A stretch of DNA of 46,896 nt. Source: Fodinicola feengrottensis. GTDB taxonomy: Bacteria; Actinomycetota; Actinomycetes; Mycobacteriales; HKI-0501. The position numbers and the translations under genes were made by a program. The stretch's first letter is position 1. The number at the start of each line of letters is the position of its first letter. The notes under the pieces were generated by a model. That model was not told the origin of the DNA. It searched no databases and saw only the letters and a list, made by a program, of their open reading frames with translations. Below, piece after piece: positions 21,027 to 31,673 of this stretch. The stretch is from contig NZ_WOTO01000071.1 of NCBI RefSeq assembly GCF_010993775.1, positions 1 through 46,896 on the forward strand, in the 5' to 3' direction.

Positions 21027-21800
21027 GTGAGCAACCCGATTCTGGTGACCGGCGGCACCGGCGCACTCGGCCGGCAGGTGGTCAGCCAGCTGGTCGCGGC
21101 GGCCGGCCGGCCGGTACGAATCGCCAGCCGGCGGGAGCGCCCGGCCGGCGACACTGTGCCGTACGAATGGGCCACCGTTGACTACAAGACCGGCGCCGGG
21201 CTGGCGGCCGCGGTGAGCGGTGTATCGGCGATCGTGCACTGCGCCGGCAGCTACTTCGACACGTCCGTCGAGGATGCGCTGGTGCCGGTGGCGATCGCGG
21301 CCGACCGGCCGCACCTGATCTACATCTCCATCGTGGGGATCGACCGGATTCCCTTCGGCTACTACAAAGCCAAGCTCGCCGCCGAGCAGGTGGTGATCGG
21401 ATCCGGGTTGCCGTGGACGATCCTGCGGACCACCCAGTTCCACGACCTGGTCTTTCGTGCCGGAGACGCGCTTTCCCGCTCGCCGATCGTGCCGCTGCCG
21501 GCCGGCGTACCAGTGCAGCCAATCGACAGCGCCGAGGTGGCTGACCGGCTGGTCGAGCTGGCGGCCGGCCCGCCCGCGGGCGCAGTGCCAGACATGGGCG
21601 GTCCACAGGTCCGCGACGCGACCGAGCTCGTACGCATCTACCTGCGGTCAAAAGGAAAACGCCGGCTGCTGCTACCGATCCGGTTACCTGGAAAGGCTTT
21701 CCGGGCCTTCAAGAACGGATATCACCTCAGCGAGGACCACGCGGTCGGCCGGATCACCTTCGAGCAGGCGTTGAGCACCCCCGTGGGAGGCAAGCGATGA
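21027..21800 (+). CDS. NAD(P)-binding SDR-type oxidoreductase (NmrA-like)
   Basis: Intact 257-residue protein. The N-terminus has the Rossmann motif VTGGTGALGRQVV (GxxGxxG). The family YxxxK pair is present as YYKAK at about residue 112. The C-terminal part (LPAGVPVQPIDSAEVADRLV) resembles atypical extended SDRs that bind NAD(P) as redox sensors or act on quinones and flavins. The GTG start lies at 21027. The next gene starts 4 bases before its stop (ATGA overlap), so the two form an operon with a membrane protein. Substrate unknown. Confidence 0.85.
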   Translation: MSNPILVTGGTGALGRQVVSQLVAAAGRPVRIASRRERPAGDTVPYEWATVDYKTGAGLAAAVSGVSAIVHCAGSYFDTSVEDALVPVAIAADRPHLIYISIVGIDRIPFGYYKAKLAAEQVVIGSGLPWTILRTTQFHDLVFRAGDALSRSPIVPLPAGVPVQPIDSAEVADRLVELAAGPPAGAVPDMGGPQVRDATELVRIYLRSKGKRRLLLPIRLPGKAFRAFKNGYHLSEDHAVGRITFEQALSTPVGGKR

Positions 21801-22257
21801 AATGGTTGCGAATTGGCCTTTGGTTCCTGACCGTCACCCAGGTGCTGGTCGGTGGAGTGCAGCTGCTGCTGCCAAAGGTCTTCTACGAAGACTTCCCGTG
21901 GCCGAGCGATCCGTGGGTGTCGATGCTCCCGCCGTACAACGAACATCTGATGCGGGACGTGGGCGCGCTCAACCTGTCGTTGGCGATTTTTTCGTCGGCG
22001 CGGCGGCCATTTATCTGGAGCGCAGACTGATGATCGGGAGCCTGCTGGGCTATCTGGCTTTCGCGTTGCCACACGCGATTTTCCACGCCACCCACCTGGA
22101 ACACTTCCAGACCGGTGACGCGATCGCCCAGACCATCCTGCTTTTCGGCGCGGTGCTGATCCCGCTCCTGCTGTTGATCCCAGCCCTACGGATCAGGCCG
22201 ACCGCTGGGAAACCCGGAAAGTCTCCCGATACGCCTGCGGGGTCGTCCCCACTCTGA
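21797..22257 (+). CDS. Four-helix membrane protein coupled to the SDR gene (frameshifted)
   Basis: About 152 residues when a frame change in the T6 run near 21990 is corrected. Segments: IGLWFLTVTQVLVGGVQLL near the N-terminus, then NLSLAIFFVGAAAIYLE across the break, then LGYLAFALPHAIFHATH, and TILLFGAVLIPLLLLIPAL near the end. His-rich helix three (HAIFHATHLEHF) could bind metal or heme. It overlaps the SDR gene by 4 bases and the convergent GlxA-type regulator gene by 65 bases. I do not recognise a named family. Confidence 0.65.
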
Positions 22258-23153
22258 TCCCGAAATGGTGGCGCAGCGCGGCGGCGTTGCCGAAACCGGC
22301 TCGTACCGAGATGGCGTCGACCGTCAGGTCACTGCCCTCCAGCAGCTGCCGGGCCAGCAACACCCGCTGCGCGGTCATCCAGTCGTGCGGGGTGGTGCCG
22401 GTCTCGGCCTGGAAGCGGCGTGCGAACGTACGCGCCGACATGTGCGCGCGCTCGGCGAGCAACGGCACGGTCATCTGCTGGTCGGGTGCCACCATCCAGG
22501 TCAGCAGCGGCTCCAGGGGGGGGCTGCCGCGCAGCGGAATGGGCGTCTCGATGTACTGCTTCTGCCCGCCGGAACGCTGCGGCGGCATCACCATCCGGCG
22601 GGCGATCGCGCGGGCCACCGCGGTGCCCTGCCGCTCCCGTACGAGGTGCAGGCACAGGTCGATGCCGGCGGCCGTACCGGCGCTGGTCCAGACCGGTCCG
22701 TCGCAGACATAGAGGACGTCGGGGTCGACGCGGGTCTTCGGATAAGCGCGCTGCAGATCGTCTGCATACATCCAGTGGGTCGTGCACGCACGTCCGTCCA
22801 GCAGCCCGGCCGCGCCGAGCGCGAACGCCCCCGAACACATGCTGATGACCAGCGCGCGCCACGCTCCCTCCCGCGCGCATCGCCACCAGCAGCTCCTCCG
22901 GATACTCGTGCCGAACCGTGCCCGCGGACATCGCGATGACGTCGGCGTCGTCCATCGCGTCGAAGCCGTATTTCGGTACGAGGTCAAAACCGGTCTTGGT
23001 CGGCAGTGGCTCGCCGGGCCGCATCCCGCAGACCCGGAAGTCGTACGTGGGCAGGCCCTGCTCGGATCGGTCGATCCCGAACACGTCACAGAGGACGCCG
23101 AGCTCGAACGGAGACACGCCTGGCAACACCGGCACCGCGATGGAGCGAATCAT
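22193..23153 (-). CDS. GlxA-family transcriptional regulator (DJ-1/PfpI + AraC, frameshifted)
   Basis: About 320 residues. The N-terminal DJ-1/PfpI amidotransferase-like domain (IAVPVLPGVSPFELGVLCDV; CSGAFALGAAGLLDGR with the nucleophile-elbow Cys) binds an unknown ligand. The C-terminal AraC-type DNA-binding domain has two helix-turn-helix units, MTVPLLAERAHMSARTFARR and VDAISVRAGFGNAAALRHHF. The frame changes near 22865. ATG 23153 is preferred because the protein there matches the usual family opening. Such regulators control catabolic or stress genes; targets are unknown. It converges on the SDR/membrane protein operon. Confidence 0.87.
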
Positions 23154-23237
23154 GGCACCAGCATACGGCAGGATATCGAGGGAAGGTGGCAATTCTGCCA
23201 CTGTTGGGTTGGCCGATCCGCGAGGATCCTTTTACTC

Positions 23238-23393
23238 ATGGGAATCCTCATCTTGCTCGCGATTTTCATCGGCACTGGCATCGCCGCTCTGCTCGGCTGG
23301 ACTCCGGACAGCCGTACCGGCCGGGACTGGCAGCCGCGCGGCGGCTGGCAGCGCACCGAAGAACCCACCATCCGCCTCCGCCACCTGAGCTGA
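23238..23393 (+). CDS. Small single-pass membrane protein
   Basis: A 51-residue ORF with one N-terminal membrane helix (ILILLAIFIGTGIAALLGW) and a basic, Arg-rich cytoplasmic tail. It lies between the divergent GlxA-type gene and the sigma factor gene. Support is the membrane-protein-like composition and absence of an overlapping gene; the ribosome binding site is weak. Confidence 0.45.
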   Translation: MGILILLAIFIGTGIAALLGWTPDSRTGRDWQPRGGWQRTEEPTIRLRHLS

Positions 23394-23469
23394 CCTGCGG
23401 TCATGCCCCTGGCGACGCGGCCGGGGGCAGTCCGGGAACTGGCCATGTCGGCCCGGACAGTACAACCTT

Positions 23470-24087
23470 GTGGAGATGACTACGCGTGCCCGCGTACGAG
23501 ACGGGGATCCAGACGCCTTCGGGGAGCTCTTCGATGAGTGCGCCCGGGCCGTCTACAACCATGCCTTCCGGCTGACCGGGAACTGGTCCACCGCCGAGGA
23601 AGCGGTCGCGCTGACCTTCCTGGAAGCCTGGCGGTTGCGCGGCAAGGTGGATCTGGAGGGCGGCCCGCTGCGGCCGTGGCTGCTGGGCATCGCGACCAAC
23701 ATGGTCCGGAATTTCACTCGCGCCTCCCGCCGTTATTCGGCCGCAGTGTCGCGCATTCCGCCGCCGGAGGCGATCCCGGATTTCGCCGACGAACTCGCCG
23801 GCCGCCTCGACGACACCGAGCAAGTGCGTTTCGCGCTTTCCTTGGTGAACAAACTTCGCCGCAACGAGCGGGAAATCTTCGCGTTGTGCGTGTGGTCCGG
23901 ATTGGACAACATCGAAGCGGCCGAAGCATTGGGCATTCCGGTGGGTACGGTCAAATCCCGGCTTTCTCGAGCGAGGGCCAAGCTTCGAAAACTCGTCGAG
24001 GAATCCGGGGAACCGGATGTCGCCCGCGGACAGTCCATTGATAACCGCGAAAGCGCGGCCCGGCCCGACGGAGTGAGACAGTCATGA
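23470..24087 (+). CDS. ECF-type RNA polymerase sigma factor
   Basis: Intact protein of about 205 residues. Region 2 (FGELFDECARAVYNHAFRLT and the following TAEEAVALTFLEAWR) recognises the -10 element. Region 4 (NEREIFALCVWSGLDNIEAA, then IPVGTVKSRLSRARAKLR) recognises the -35 element. GTG 23470 and ATG 23476 are both possible starts. The stop overlaps the ATG of the next gene (ATGA), which encodes a membrane-anchored CU044_5270-type partner. In actinobacteria this pairing is common, and the partner may serve as a signalling or anti-sigma-like component, though that is not proven by sequence. Confidence 0.9.
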   Translation: MEMTTRARVRDGDPDAFGELFDECARAVYNHAFRLTGNWSTAEEAVALTFLEAWRLRGKVDLEGGPLRPWLLGIATNMVRNFTRASRRYSAAVSRIPPPEAIPDFADELAGRLDDTEQVRFALSLVNKLRRNEREIFALCVWSGLDNIEAAEALGIPVGTVKSRLSRARAKLRKLVEESGEPDVARGQSIDNRESAARPDGVRQS

Positions 24088-25156
24088 ATTCCGATCTCGA
24101 TCGCCTGCTCGCGGCGCCACCCGAGCGGGATCTCCCGAACGGTCGCCACCGGTTGTTCAGGGAGCAGTTAATGCGCGAAATCCGTACCGAGAAAAGGTCT
24201 GTTCGTACCCGCGTCGCGATCAGCGCGGCCATCGCCGGCACCACCGCGGTGCTGGTCGGCGGCGCTTTCGTTGCCACCCAGACGATCGGGGCGGCCCCCA
24301 GCAAGTCGTCAACAGCCGTCGACGCGCAGTTCCGCGCCGGCTCGGCGTCCAGTCTGCTGTTGCAGATGGCCGCCTACAGCGAAAAACTGCCGTCCACGCA
24401 GTCGGCTCACAACGGCCAGTGGGTGTACGTGAAATCCGAATCCCGCGACGCCACCCAGCCGCCGGCCCCAGGCAGCGTGTCTCGAACAGCGACCCTGGGC
24501 AGAAGACCCCGACAAAGGTCGATGGGACCCAGACCAGCCCGGTCGGGCCGCTCAGCGACATGCAGCAGCGGGAAGTCTGGTTGCCAGTCGACCCGCATTC
24601 GGCGATCCGTCCACTGATCCATGACCGAAATGGCTACACCGAGATCGACGGCAGCTCGAGCAACCCGATCACCCTGGCCGAACAAGGTAACTACCAGGCC
24701 ATCGCGGCGCTGCCGACCGATCCGGACGCGCTGCTGAAGCTGATCACCGCCGAGCGCAAATCCGACAAGGGCAACCAGTCGCCCCAGGTGGTCTCCGAGA
24801 TGGTGTTCCACGCGATCGAAAGCATCCTGGCGGAGTCGATCGTGCCGCCCAAGGTCGCGGCGGGCCTCTACCGCGCTGCTGCCAAGCTGCCCGGCATGAC
24901 GGTGGTCCCGGATGTCACCGACGCGGCCGGCCGGCACGGCGTGGGTGTCGCGGTAGTCAGCGACGGCGTCGTCTACACCGGCTCGATCCGCGACACGATG
25001 ATCTTCGACAAGAAGACCTTCAGCTACCTCGGCTCGACCTCGGTCATCGCCAAGACCGGCCCGAGCGGCACCGCCGGTACGTTCATCGGGATGACCGCCG
25101 TGCTCAGCCGGTCCATCGTCGACCAGCGCCCGACGGTGACGCTGACCACGAAGTAA
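24084..25156 (+). CDS. CU044_5270-type membrane-anchored protein (frameshifted)
   Basis: About 357 residues. A short cytoplasmic N-terminus with LPNGRHRLFREQLMREI (about residues 20-36) precedes one membrane helix (AISAAIAGTTAVLVGGAFVA, about 47-66). The large outside domain contains REVWLPVDP, VVSEMVFHAIESILAE, GLYRAAAKLPGM and a C-terminal VIDxx-type FIGMTAVLSRSIVDQRP. The frame changes near 24478. It is the second gene of an operon with the ECF sigma factor, overlapping by 4 bases, so it plausibly senses envelope conditions. It ends at a strong hairpin terminator. Confidence 0.8.
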
Positions 25157-25162
25157 CTGTCT

Positions 25163-25204
25163 GCGAAGGACCCTTGCGTGCGCTCACACGCAAGGGTCCT
25201 TCGC
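25163..25204 (+). terminator. Strong hairpin terminator after the sigma factor operon
   Basis: An 18-base-pair perfect stem (GCGAAGGACCCTTGCGTG with its complement) encloses a 6-base loop, starting 6 bases after the stop. It is the strongest hairpin I found in the window. It could also act on the convergent gene ending at 25287. Confidence 0.9.
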
Positions 25205-25286
25205 GTTCGTACGACCCGATGTGACACTTCCAGCCCCCCTGGCGTTTTTTTCCAAACTCCAGGTGATTTTCGTCGAGTGCGGGACA

Positions 25287-27050
25287 CTAGCCACGCAGGA
25301 TCAGCGGGAGGTGGGTGGCCGAGCCGTGGGTCACCCGTATCGGCACTCCCCAGTCCTGCCGGATCAGGTGGCAGGCCGGGTGTTCCACGCCTTCGTCGCA
25401 AGCCGCGGCCTGCGCGGTGACGTGCAGGACGCCGTCTTTTATGTTGTCCGCCAACACAATCTCGCGATTGACAGTCAGTGTGTCGCCAGCGCCTTCGATC
25501 AGCAGCTCCGGTGGGGTCGAGCTCACTTGCAGACGAGTGGACGGGCCGTAACGCTCGTCAAGTTTCTGGCCCGGCGGCGGGCTGAAGACCACGTCGAGCG
25601 TGATCGCACCGGGCGCCAGATCGGTGACCGGCCGCTCGGTCCGCATCGCCGGTCCGTTGATTTTCCGCATCTTTCCGGGCGAAACCGGCCGGCTGAGCCG
25701 ATGCGTGGCCGACTCGACCACCACCAGCTGGCCGTCCATCTCAACGGCGTCGGATGGCTCGGCGACGCCGGTGGCGAGCGTACTGACCTCGCGGGTCGTC
25801 GGGTCGTACCGCCGGACAGCGTTGTTGTACGTGTCCAGGACCGCCACCGAATGGTCGGCCAGCACCGCGACACCCAGCGGATGCTGGAAACGCGCCTTCG
25901 CGGCCGGCCCGTCGACATGCCCGAAGTCGAAAAGCCCCTCGCCAACAGCGGTGTGCAGCTCGCCATTTTCGGCGTACCGCAAGGCAGACGTCTCCGAGTC
26001 GGCGATCCACAGCCGGTCGCCGTCGGCGGCCAGCCCGGACGGCTGCGCCATCCAGGTGTCGGCCAGCGGCCCGTCTTTGAGGCCCTCGACCGTGGTTCCG
26101 GCCCACGGCAGGAACGAACCGTCGGTCGGATCGAAACGCCAGAGCTGGTGAATGCCCGCGGCGGCAACGATGACAGCGTTGTCATACCAGGCGAGGTCCC
26201 ACGGCGAGAGCGGCACGCCGTCGGGAGCTTTCGCGACCGTACGTACGCGACCGTCGACCAGGTCGACCGTACGCAGGGCGTGATTGACGGTGTCGGCGAC
26301 GAGTAGCTCTCCGGTTGGCAACACCAACACCCCTTGCGGCTCGGCGAACCGCGCGGTTTCCGCGCTGCCATCGGTGAATCCTCGTTCGCCGCTGCCGATC
26401 CGCCGCAGTACGGTCTCGCCGTCGGCGGCCAGCTCGACCAGCGAATGCTGCTGGGAGTCCGACACCAGGAACGTTTTGTCAGCGGTGACAGCGATCTTGC
26501 CGGGAAACCGCAGCACGGTCGGCGGTGCCGGCGGCGGCACGTACGGGCCGTCGCCGCGGTGCAGGGTGCCGCGCGCCTCGTGCTCGGCGACCACCTCACC
26601 GATCACCCGGTCCAGCCCCGCGACATGGCCCTCCCCCGCGGCCTGCGCCACCACATAACCCTCCGGGTCGACCAGCGCCAGCGTCGGCCAGGCTCGCACG
26701 GCGTACTGCTGCCAGGTCACCATCCGCGGATCGTCGAGCACCGGATGGTGTACGCCGTACCGCTCGACCGCGGCCAGCACGGCCAGGTGATCGCGCTCGT
26801 GCTCGAACTTGGGCGAGTGCACGCCAATCGTCACGAGCACGTCGCCGTACTTCGCTTCCAGCGGCCGCAACTCGTCGATCACATGCAGGCAGTTGACACA
26901 GCAGAAGGTCCAGAAATCCAGCAGCACGATCTTGCCGCGCAGATCCGCAAGAGTCAGCTCCCGGCCACCGGTGTTGATCCACCCGCCGGCGCCAACCAGC
27001 TCCGGTGCACGTACTCGCGCCACTCTCTCAGTCGCCACATCGGTATCCAA
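25287..27050 (-). CDS. Thioredoxin-like protein with NHL-type beta-propeller
   Basis: Intact 587-residue protein. An N-terminal thioredoxin-fold domain (about residues 15-165) carries WTFCCVNCLH, with a CVNC redox motif at about residues 51-54, and the cis-Pro loop at AWPTLALVD. The rest is an NHL-like propeller with repeated GVAVL, GIHQLWRFD and LWIADSETSALRY blades and a beta-rich C-terminal domain. No signal peptide is seen, so a cytoplasmic role is likely. The family is conserved in actinobacteria, but its substrate is not established. The long frame without breaks shows the local sequence is reliable. Confidence 0.88.
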   Translation of the reverse strand: MDTDVATERVARVRAPELVGAGGWINTGGRELTLADLRGKIVLLDFWTFCCVNCLHVIDELRPLEAKYGDVLVTIGVHSPKFEHERDHLAVLAAVERYGVHHPVLDDPRMVTWQQYAVRAWPTLALVDPEGYVVAQAAGEGHVAGLDRVIGEVVAEHEARGTLHRGDGPYVPPPAPPTVLRFPGKIAVTADKTFLVSDSQQHSLVELAADGETVLRRIGSGERGFTDGSAETARFAEPQGVLVLPTGELLVADTVNHALRTVDLVDGRVRTVAKAPDGVPLSPWDLAWYDNAVIVAAAGIHQLWRFDPTDGSFLPWAGTTVEGLKDGPLADTWMAQPSGLAADGDRLWIADSETSALRYAENGELHTAVGEGLFDFGHVDGPAAKARFQHPLGVAVLADHSVAVLDTYNNAVRRYDPTTREVSTLATGVAEPSDAVEMDGQLVVVESATHRLSRPVSPGKMRKINGPAMRTERPVTDLAPGAITLDVVFSPPPGQKLDERYGPSTRLQVSSTPPELLIEGAGDTLTVNREIVLADNIKDGVLHVTAQAAACDEGVEHPACHLIRQDWGVPIRVTHGSATHLPLILRG

Positions 27051-27561
27051 CCAAGTCGACGGCCCGACTGTTCCATGGCCACCAATGGCTCACCGTGACG
27101 GGCCGGTCACCTGCGGCTTTTCCGTAGGACGGAACGGATTTTTAAGACTTCAGCCCCGCCGACACGGTACGCACACGCCTGTGTACTGTTGGCGCTCGAG
27201 AAGCTCGACCCTCGACTCGCCGTCGACGCGACCAGCACAACGGGTGACCACACTCACACCGCTATGGTTCGTTGAACGGATTTTGCCGCCGACTTTGTCC
27301 ACGATGGACATTCACGGCGGGTTTTTGGCCGCACCTGGTGATATTTCCGCAGGTGCCACTTCTGGCGATGAACACAGTCGCCCCACAGCTCTTCGTAACC
27401 GACTGTTGAACGGTTCACCAACAAGAGCTTTCCGTTCTGTCTCAAACCGGTTTTCCTATCGGCACTCAGACAATCGGGGGATATTGCCGTGGGCGCGAAC
27501 GTGATTACGTAACAACGCCGAAATATTTCACGTGGGCCACTGGACGGTCCGGGGGAGACTT
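27051..27561 (+). promoter_or_regulatory. 511-base divergent control region upstream of the Pls/PosA-type operon
   Basis: No convincing gene. The region is more AT-rich than the flanks. It holds TGAACGGTTCA (5-1-5 inverted repeat), a nearby second GTTGAACGG copy, and a TTACGTAA palindrome at 27505-27512, about 50 bases before the synthetase ATG. This is the longest gene-free stretch in the window and probably carries the promoters of both divergent genes. A 63-codon ORF on the minus strand (27254-27445) has no family resemblance and is not called. Confidence 0.45.
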
Positions 27562-30500
27562 ATGCCAGTCAACATGGCCGGGGAAACAACGAGTTTTGCG
27601 GTCGATTCCTCAGCCAATTCACAGGATTGGGTCTCCGCTTCTCGGGTTAGACGCCTTCATCACGTTTTTGAGGCGAGCGCCGATCGCACCCCGCAGGCGA
27701 TTGCCGTCGTTGTAGACAACCGGACCGTGACATACGCCGAGTTGGACGCATTGGCCAATCAGCTCGCGCACTACCTGCGGTCACAGGGTGCCGGCGGCTC
27801 GCGGGTGGCGATCCTGCTCCAGCGGTCCCTGCAGACGTATGTCTCCCTTTTGGCGGTGGGAAAAGCCGCGCGCGATCTTCGTTCCGATCGACCCAGGTTC
27901 ACCGCCCGATCGGGTCGCGTACATCGTTGAAGATGCCAACGTCGACGTGATTCTGACCTCTACGGATCTGGCCGCGGCGGCCGTCGGACTGGAATGCAAG
28001 GTCGTCGAACTGGACGCGGCGGCCAGCCACCTGCGGACGCTGCCGGCTACCCGGCCGGATCTGCGCAGCGAAGACGCGTATAACAGCGACCCGGACGCGT
28101 ACATCATCTATACCTCCGGGTCCAGTGGCCGCCCCAAAGGCGTGCTGGTCGCCCAATCGAGCATCTGCAACTTCCTCGACGTGGTCCCGACCGTGTACGA
28201 CGTGCGGCCGAGCGACCGGGTCTATCAGGGCATGACGATCTCTTTCGACTTCTCCATCGAAGAGATCTGGCCCACCTTCGCGGTGGGCGCGACGCTGGTG
28301 GTCGGCCCGACCGACTCGCGCCGGCTCGGTGCCGAACTGGCCGACTTCCTGGATTCCGCTGGCGTCACGGTGATGTACTGCGTGCCGACGCTGCTCGCCA
28401 CCATCCCGCGTGAATTGCCGGAGATTCGCAGCCTGTTGGTCGGCGGCGAGGCGTGCCCGGGGCAACTGGTCGAGCGGTGGAGCCGGCCGGGGCGGCGGAT
28501 CCTGAACACGTACGGGCCGACCGAGGCGACCGTGACGGCGATTTGGTGCGAACTGCTGCCGGGCCGTCCGGTGGTGATCGGCAAGCCTTTGCCGACGTAC
28601 ACAGCGGTTCTGCTCGATGACGACCGCCACACCGTGCCGGACGGCGAGGTCGGCGAGATCTGTCTCGGTGGCGCTGGAGTGGCCCGCGGGTACGTCGGCC
28701 GGCCCGACCTGACCGCCGACAAGTTCATCGACCACGCCTTCGCGCCGGCCGGCAGCAAGCTTTATCGCACCGGCGATCTCGGGCGGCTCACCCAAGACGG
28801 CGACATCGAGTATTTGGGCCGCGCCGACGCCGAGGTGAAGATCCGCGGCCACCGGGTCGACCTGGGCGAGATCGAAAGCGTCCTGATGGAGGACGACGGC
28901 GTCGCCGAGGCGGTCGCCGCGATGATGGCCGCGGGGCAGGATCCGGACGCGGCAACGGAACTTTCCGCGTACGTGGTGCTGTTGCCCGGCACCAACGAAG
29001 ACGAAGCGACGGTTGTCCGGCGGCTGCACGAAAAAAAATCCGCGACCGGGTGCCGTCGTACATGGTGCCGTCCTTTATGGACATCGTGCTGGCACTGCCG
29101 ACGATGCCCAGCGGCAAGGTCGACCGCAAGCTGTTGCCGGCGCCGAGCGGTCGGCGGCTGGCGCTCAGCTCCGGTCCGGTCATCGCGGCCGGCACCGAGA
29201 TGGAAACCCGACTGCGGGGCGCGTGGGCCCAGGCTTTTGGCTTGGACGCAGGGGAACTCTCGGTCGAGGCGAACTTCTTCACCGACCTCGGCGGCCATTC
29301 GCTGCTCGCCGCCACCGTCGTTTCGTTGCTCCGGGCCGAGAAGATCGGCACCAGCCCAGCCGTACGGGATCTTTACGCGAACCCGACGGTCCGTTCGATG
29401 GCCGGGTATCTGGATGCCGAGGAACAACGCGGCGCGATGCCGGCCGCACCGCGGGCGCCGGGCCTGCGGCACCGCCGCGGCCGGATCGCCCGAGCCGGTT
29501 TCGCCCAGGCAGTGGTGATCTACCTTCTGTTGCTGGTCATCACCCTGCCGGTTTCGTACGTCTACACGATCAACAACGGTGACGTTTCGGTGCAGGTGCT
29601 GCTCCAACTGCTCTGCGCCATCCTGGTCAGCTATCTCGGCGTACGCTGGGCCGTCCCGCTGGTGGTGGCGAGGCCACTGGCATGGGGAATCAAACCCGGC
29701 CGATATCCGTTATGGGGCATCACTTATCTGCGGCTGTGGGCGCTGGACATGGTGCTCGCGATCGGGCCGCTCCCGGTGGTCAGCGGATCGCCGCTGATGG
29801 CGATGTATCTGCGGGTCCTGGGTGCGCATATCGGCCGTCGTACGACTATTGAGACCAGCACGGTCTCGCTGCCCGGGATGGTCTACGTCGGACGGGACGC
29901 CTCGATTGGCTATGGCGCCACGATCCGGCCGTGGAAGGTCGAAGACGGTCTGGTGACGGTCGCGCCCATCATCACCATCGGGCCGGGCGCCTTCGTTGGC
30001 GCGCGAACACCGTTCTGGAGCCGGGCAGCACCATCGACGCGGGTGCCTGCCTGGCCCAGCAGTCAGTGATCGGCGAAGGCGAGCGGGTGCCGATCGGACA
30101 GCGCTGGTCCGGTTCACCAGCCAAGCCGGCGGCCGAACTCGACCTCGTGGTGGAAATGATGATGCGCGGCCAGACCCGAAACCCGTGGCTGGCGGCTTCA
30201 TCACCTGATCGCCGCGGTGTTCGGGCTGGCTGGCCTGGAAGTCGGCGCGATCGCCACCATCGTGCCCGGCGTCGCACTGGTGTGGTGGGCGCTGCTCACC
30301 ATGGGCGTGCTCGCCGGCGTGATCGCGACCATCCTGGCCGGCCCGGTTTTCGTCCTCACCGTGTGCGGTGTGGTCGCGGTCGGCAAGCGAATGGTGCTGC
30401 CAAACACCCCGGTCGGCATCTATCACTCCCGGTCCGGTTTGGGCGTACGCAAGTGGATCGCTGACAAACTGCTGGAATTCAGCCTGACCTTCACCAACTC

Positions 30501-31673
30501 GCTTTATGCGACGCTTTACACCGTGCCATGGCTGCGGATGCTCGGCGCCCAGGTCGGCCGGCGCGCCGAGGTCTCCACCGCCGCCCACCTGGACCCCGAC
30601 CTGCTGGTGCTGGGCACCGAGAGCTTCGTGGCCGACATGGCCAGCGTGGGCGCCGCCACCTTCGCCAACGGCCGAGTGGCCTTCCTGCCCACGTCGGTGG
30701 GAAGCCGGGCATTTGTCGGCAACGCCGCCTTCGTACCGGCCGGCAGCACCCTTGGCAGCGGCTCGCTGGTCGGTGTCGGAACCGTGCCACCGGACGAAAA
30801 CGTGCCGGAAGGCACCTCCTGGCTCGGCTCCCCGGCAATGCACCTGCCGCTGCGGCAGGACAGTGGCTCCTTCTCCGAGCAGCAGACCTTCCGGCCCAAC
30901 CGCCGGCTGGTGTTGCAGCGCCTGGGTATCGAGTTCTTCCGGGCCACCCTGCCGGCTTCGGTGCTGGGCCTGAGAGTTTCTACGTCTTCCTGCTGGCACT
31001 TTCCACCTTCGCCCGTGGAAACGACCTCCCGCTGCCGGCCATGGTCTCGCCGCTGCTGGCGATCCTGGCCAGCCTCGCGGTCATCCTCTACTGCGTCGGG
31101 ATCAAGCGAAACGTGATCGGCGCGTACGAGCCGCGGGTGGAACCGCTGTGGAGCCCGTGGGTGCGCCGCAGCGAGTTCGTCACCGGGCTGTTCGAGGCCG
31201 CCGCCGTGCCAGCCGGGCTGGCCGTGCTGGTCGGCACTCCGTTCCTGCCCCCGGTGTTGCGTTGGTTTGGCGCGAAAATCGGCCGCCGGACCTGGATCGG
31301 CACCACTTACCTGACCGAATTCGACCTGGTCGACATCGGCGACGATGCCACCATCGGCACCGATGTTTCGCTGCAGACGCACCTTTTCGAGGACCGGGTC
31401 ATGAAAATGTCCACGGTCACCATCAAGAGCGGGGCGAGCGTCGGCACCCGGACGATCGTGCTCTACGACGCTGTCGTGGACAACGACGTGACGCTGGGAT
31501 CGCTGTCGTTGCTGATGAAGGGCGAGCATCTCACGCCCGGCACCCGCTGGCACGGCATCCCGGCACAGGGCGCCACCGAGGCCTCCGCGCTGGACTTCGA
31601 CGCCATCGCCGCGCAGCGGCGCGGCCGGCATCACCGCGACACCCCTGAAACCGCAACGAAAGCACTCCACTGA
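27562..31673 (+). CDS. Pls/PosA-type membrane non-ribosomal peptide synthetase (frameshifted)
   Basis: About 1370 residues, close to epsilon-poly-lysine synthetase. Order: adenylation domain (YIIYTSGSSGRPKG; FDFSIEEIW; NTYGPTEATVTAIW; YRTGDLGRL; GRADAEVKIRGHRVDLGEIE; SGKVDRK), carrier domain (DLGGHSLLA), then membrane segments alternating with three left-handed beta-helix, hexapeptide-acyltransferase-like domains (GAHIGRRTTIE; GAQVGRRAEVS; GAKIGRRTWIG). There is no classical condensation or thioesterase domain; in this family the membrane part joins amino acids through side-chain amino groups. The second FDxS-motif variable position (GrsA 239) is Glu, as in basic-amino-acid domains. ATG 27562 has GGGGGAG upstream. 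Frame changes lie near 27870, 29035 (A8), 30000, 30200 and 30970. It overlaps the next gene by 3 bases. Confidence 0.88.

Noticed and set aside
27254..27445. 63-codon minus-strand ORF in the gap before the synthetase
   Set aside because: No ribosome binding site, no family resemblance and a position inside a probable control region.
29710..30999. 429-codon minus-strand frame inside the synthetase gene
   Set aside because: It lies opposite the beta-helix and membrane domains, and its His/Gln/Gly-rich composition is typical of antisense frames in GC-rich genes.
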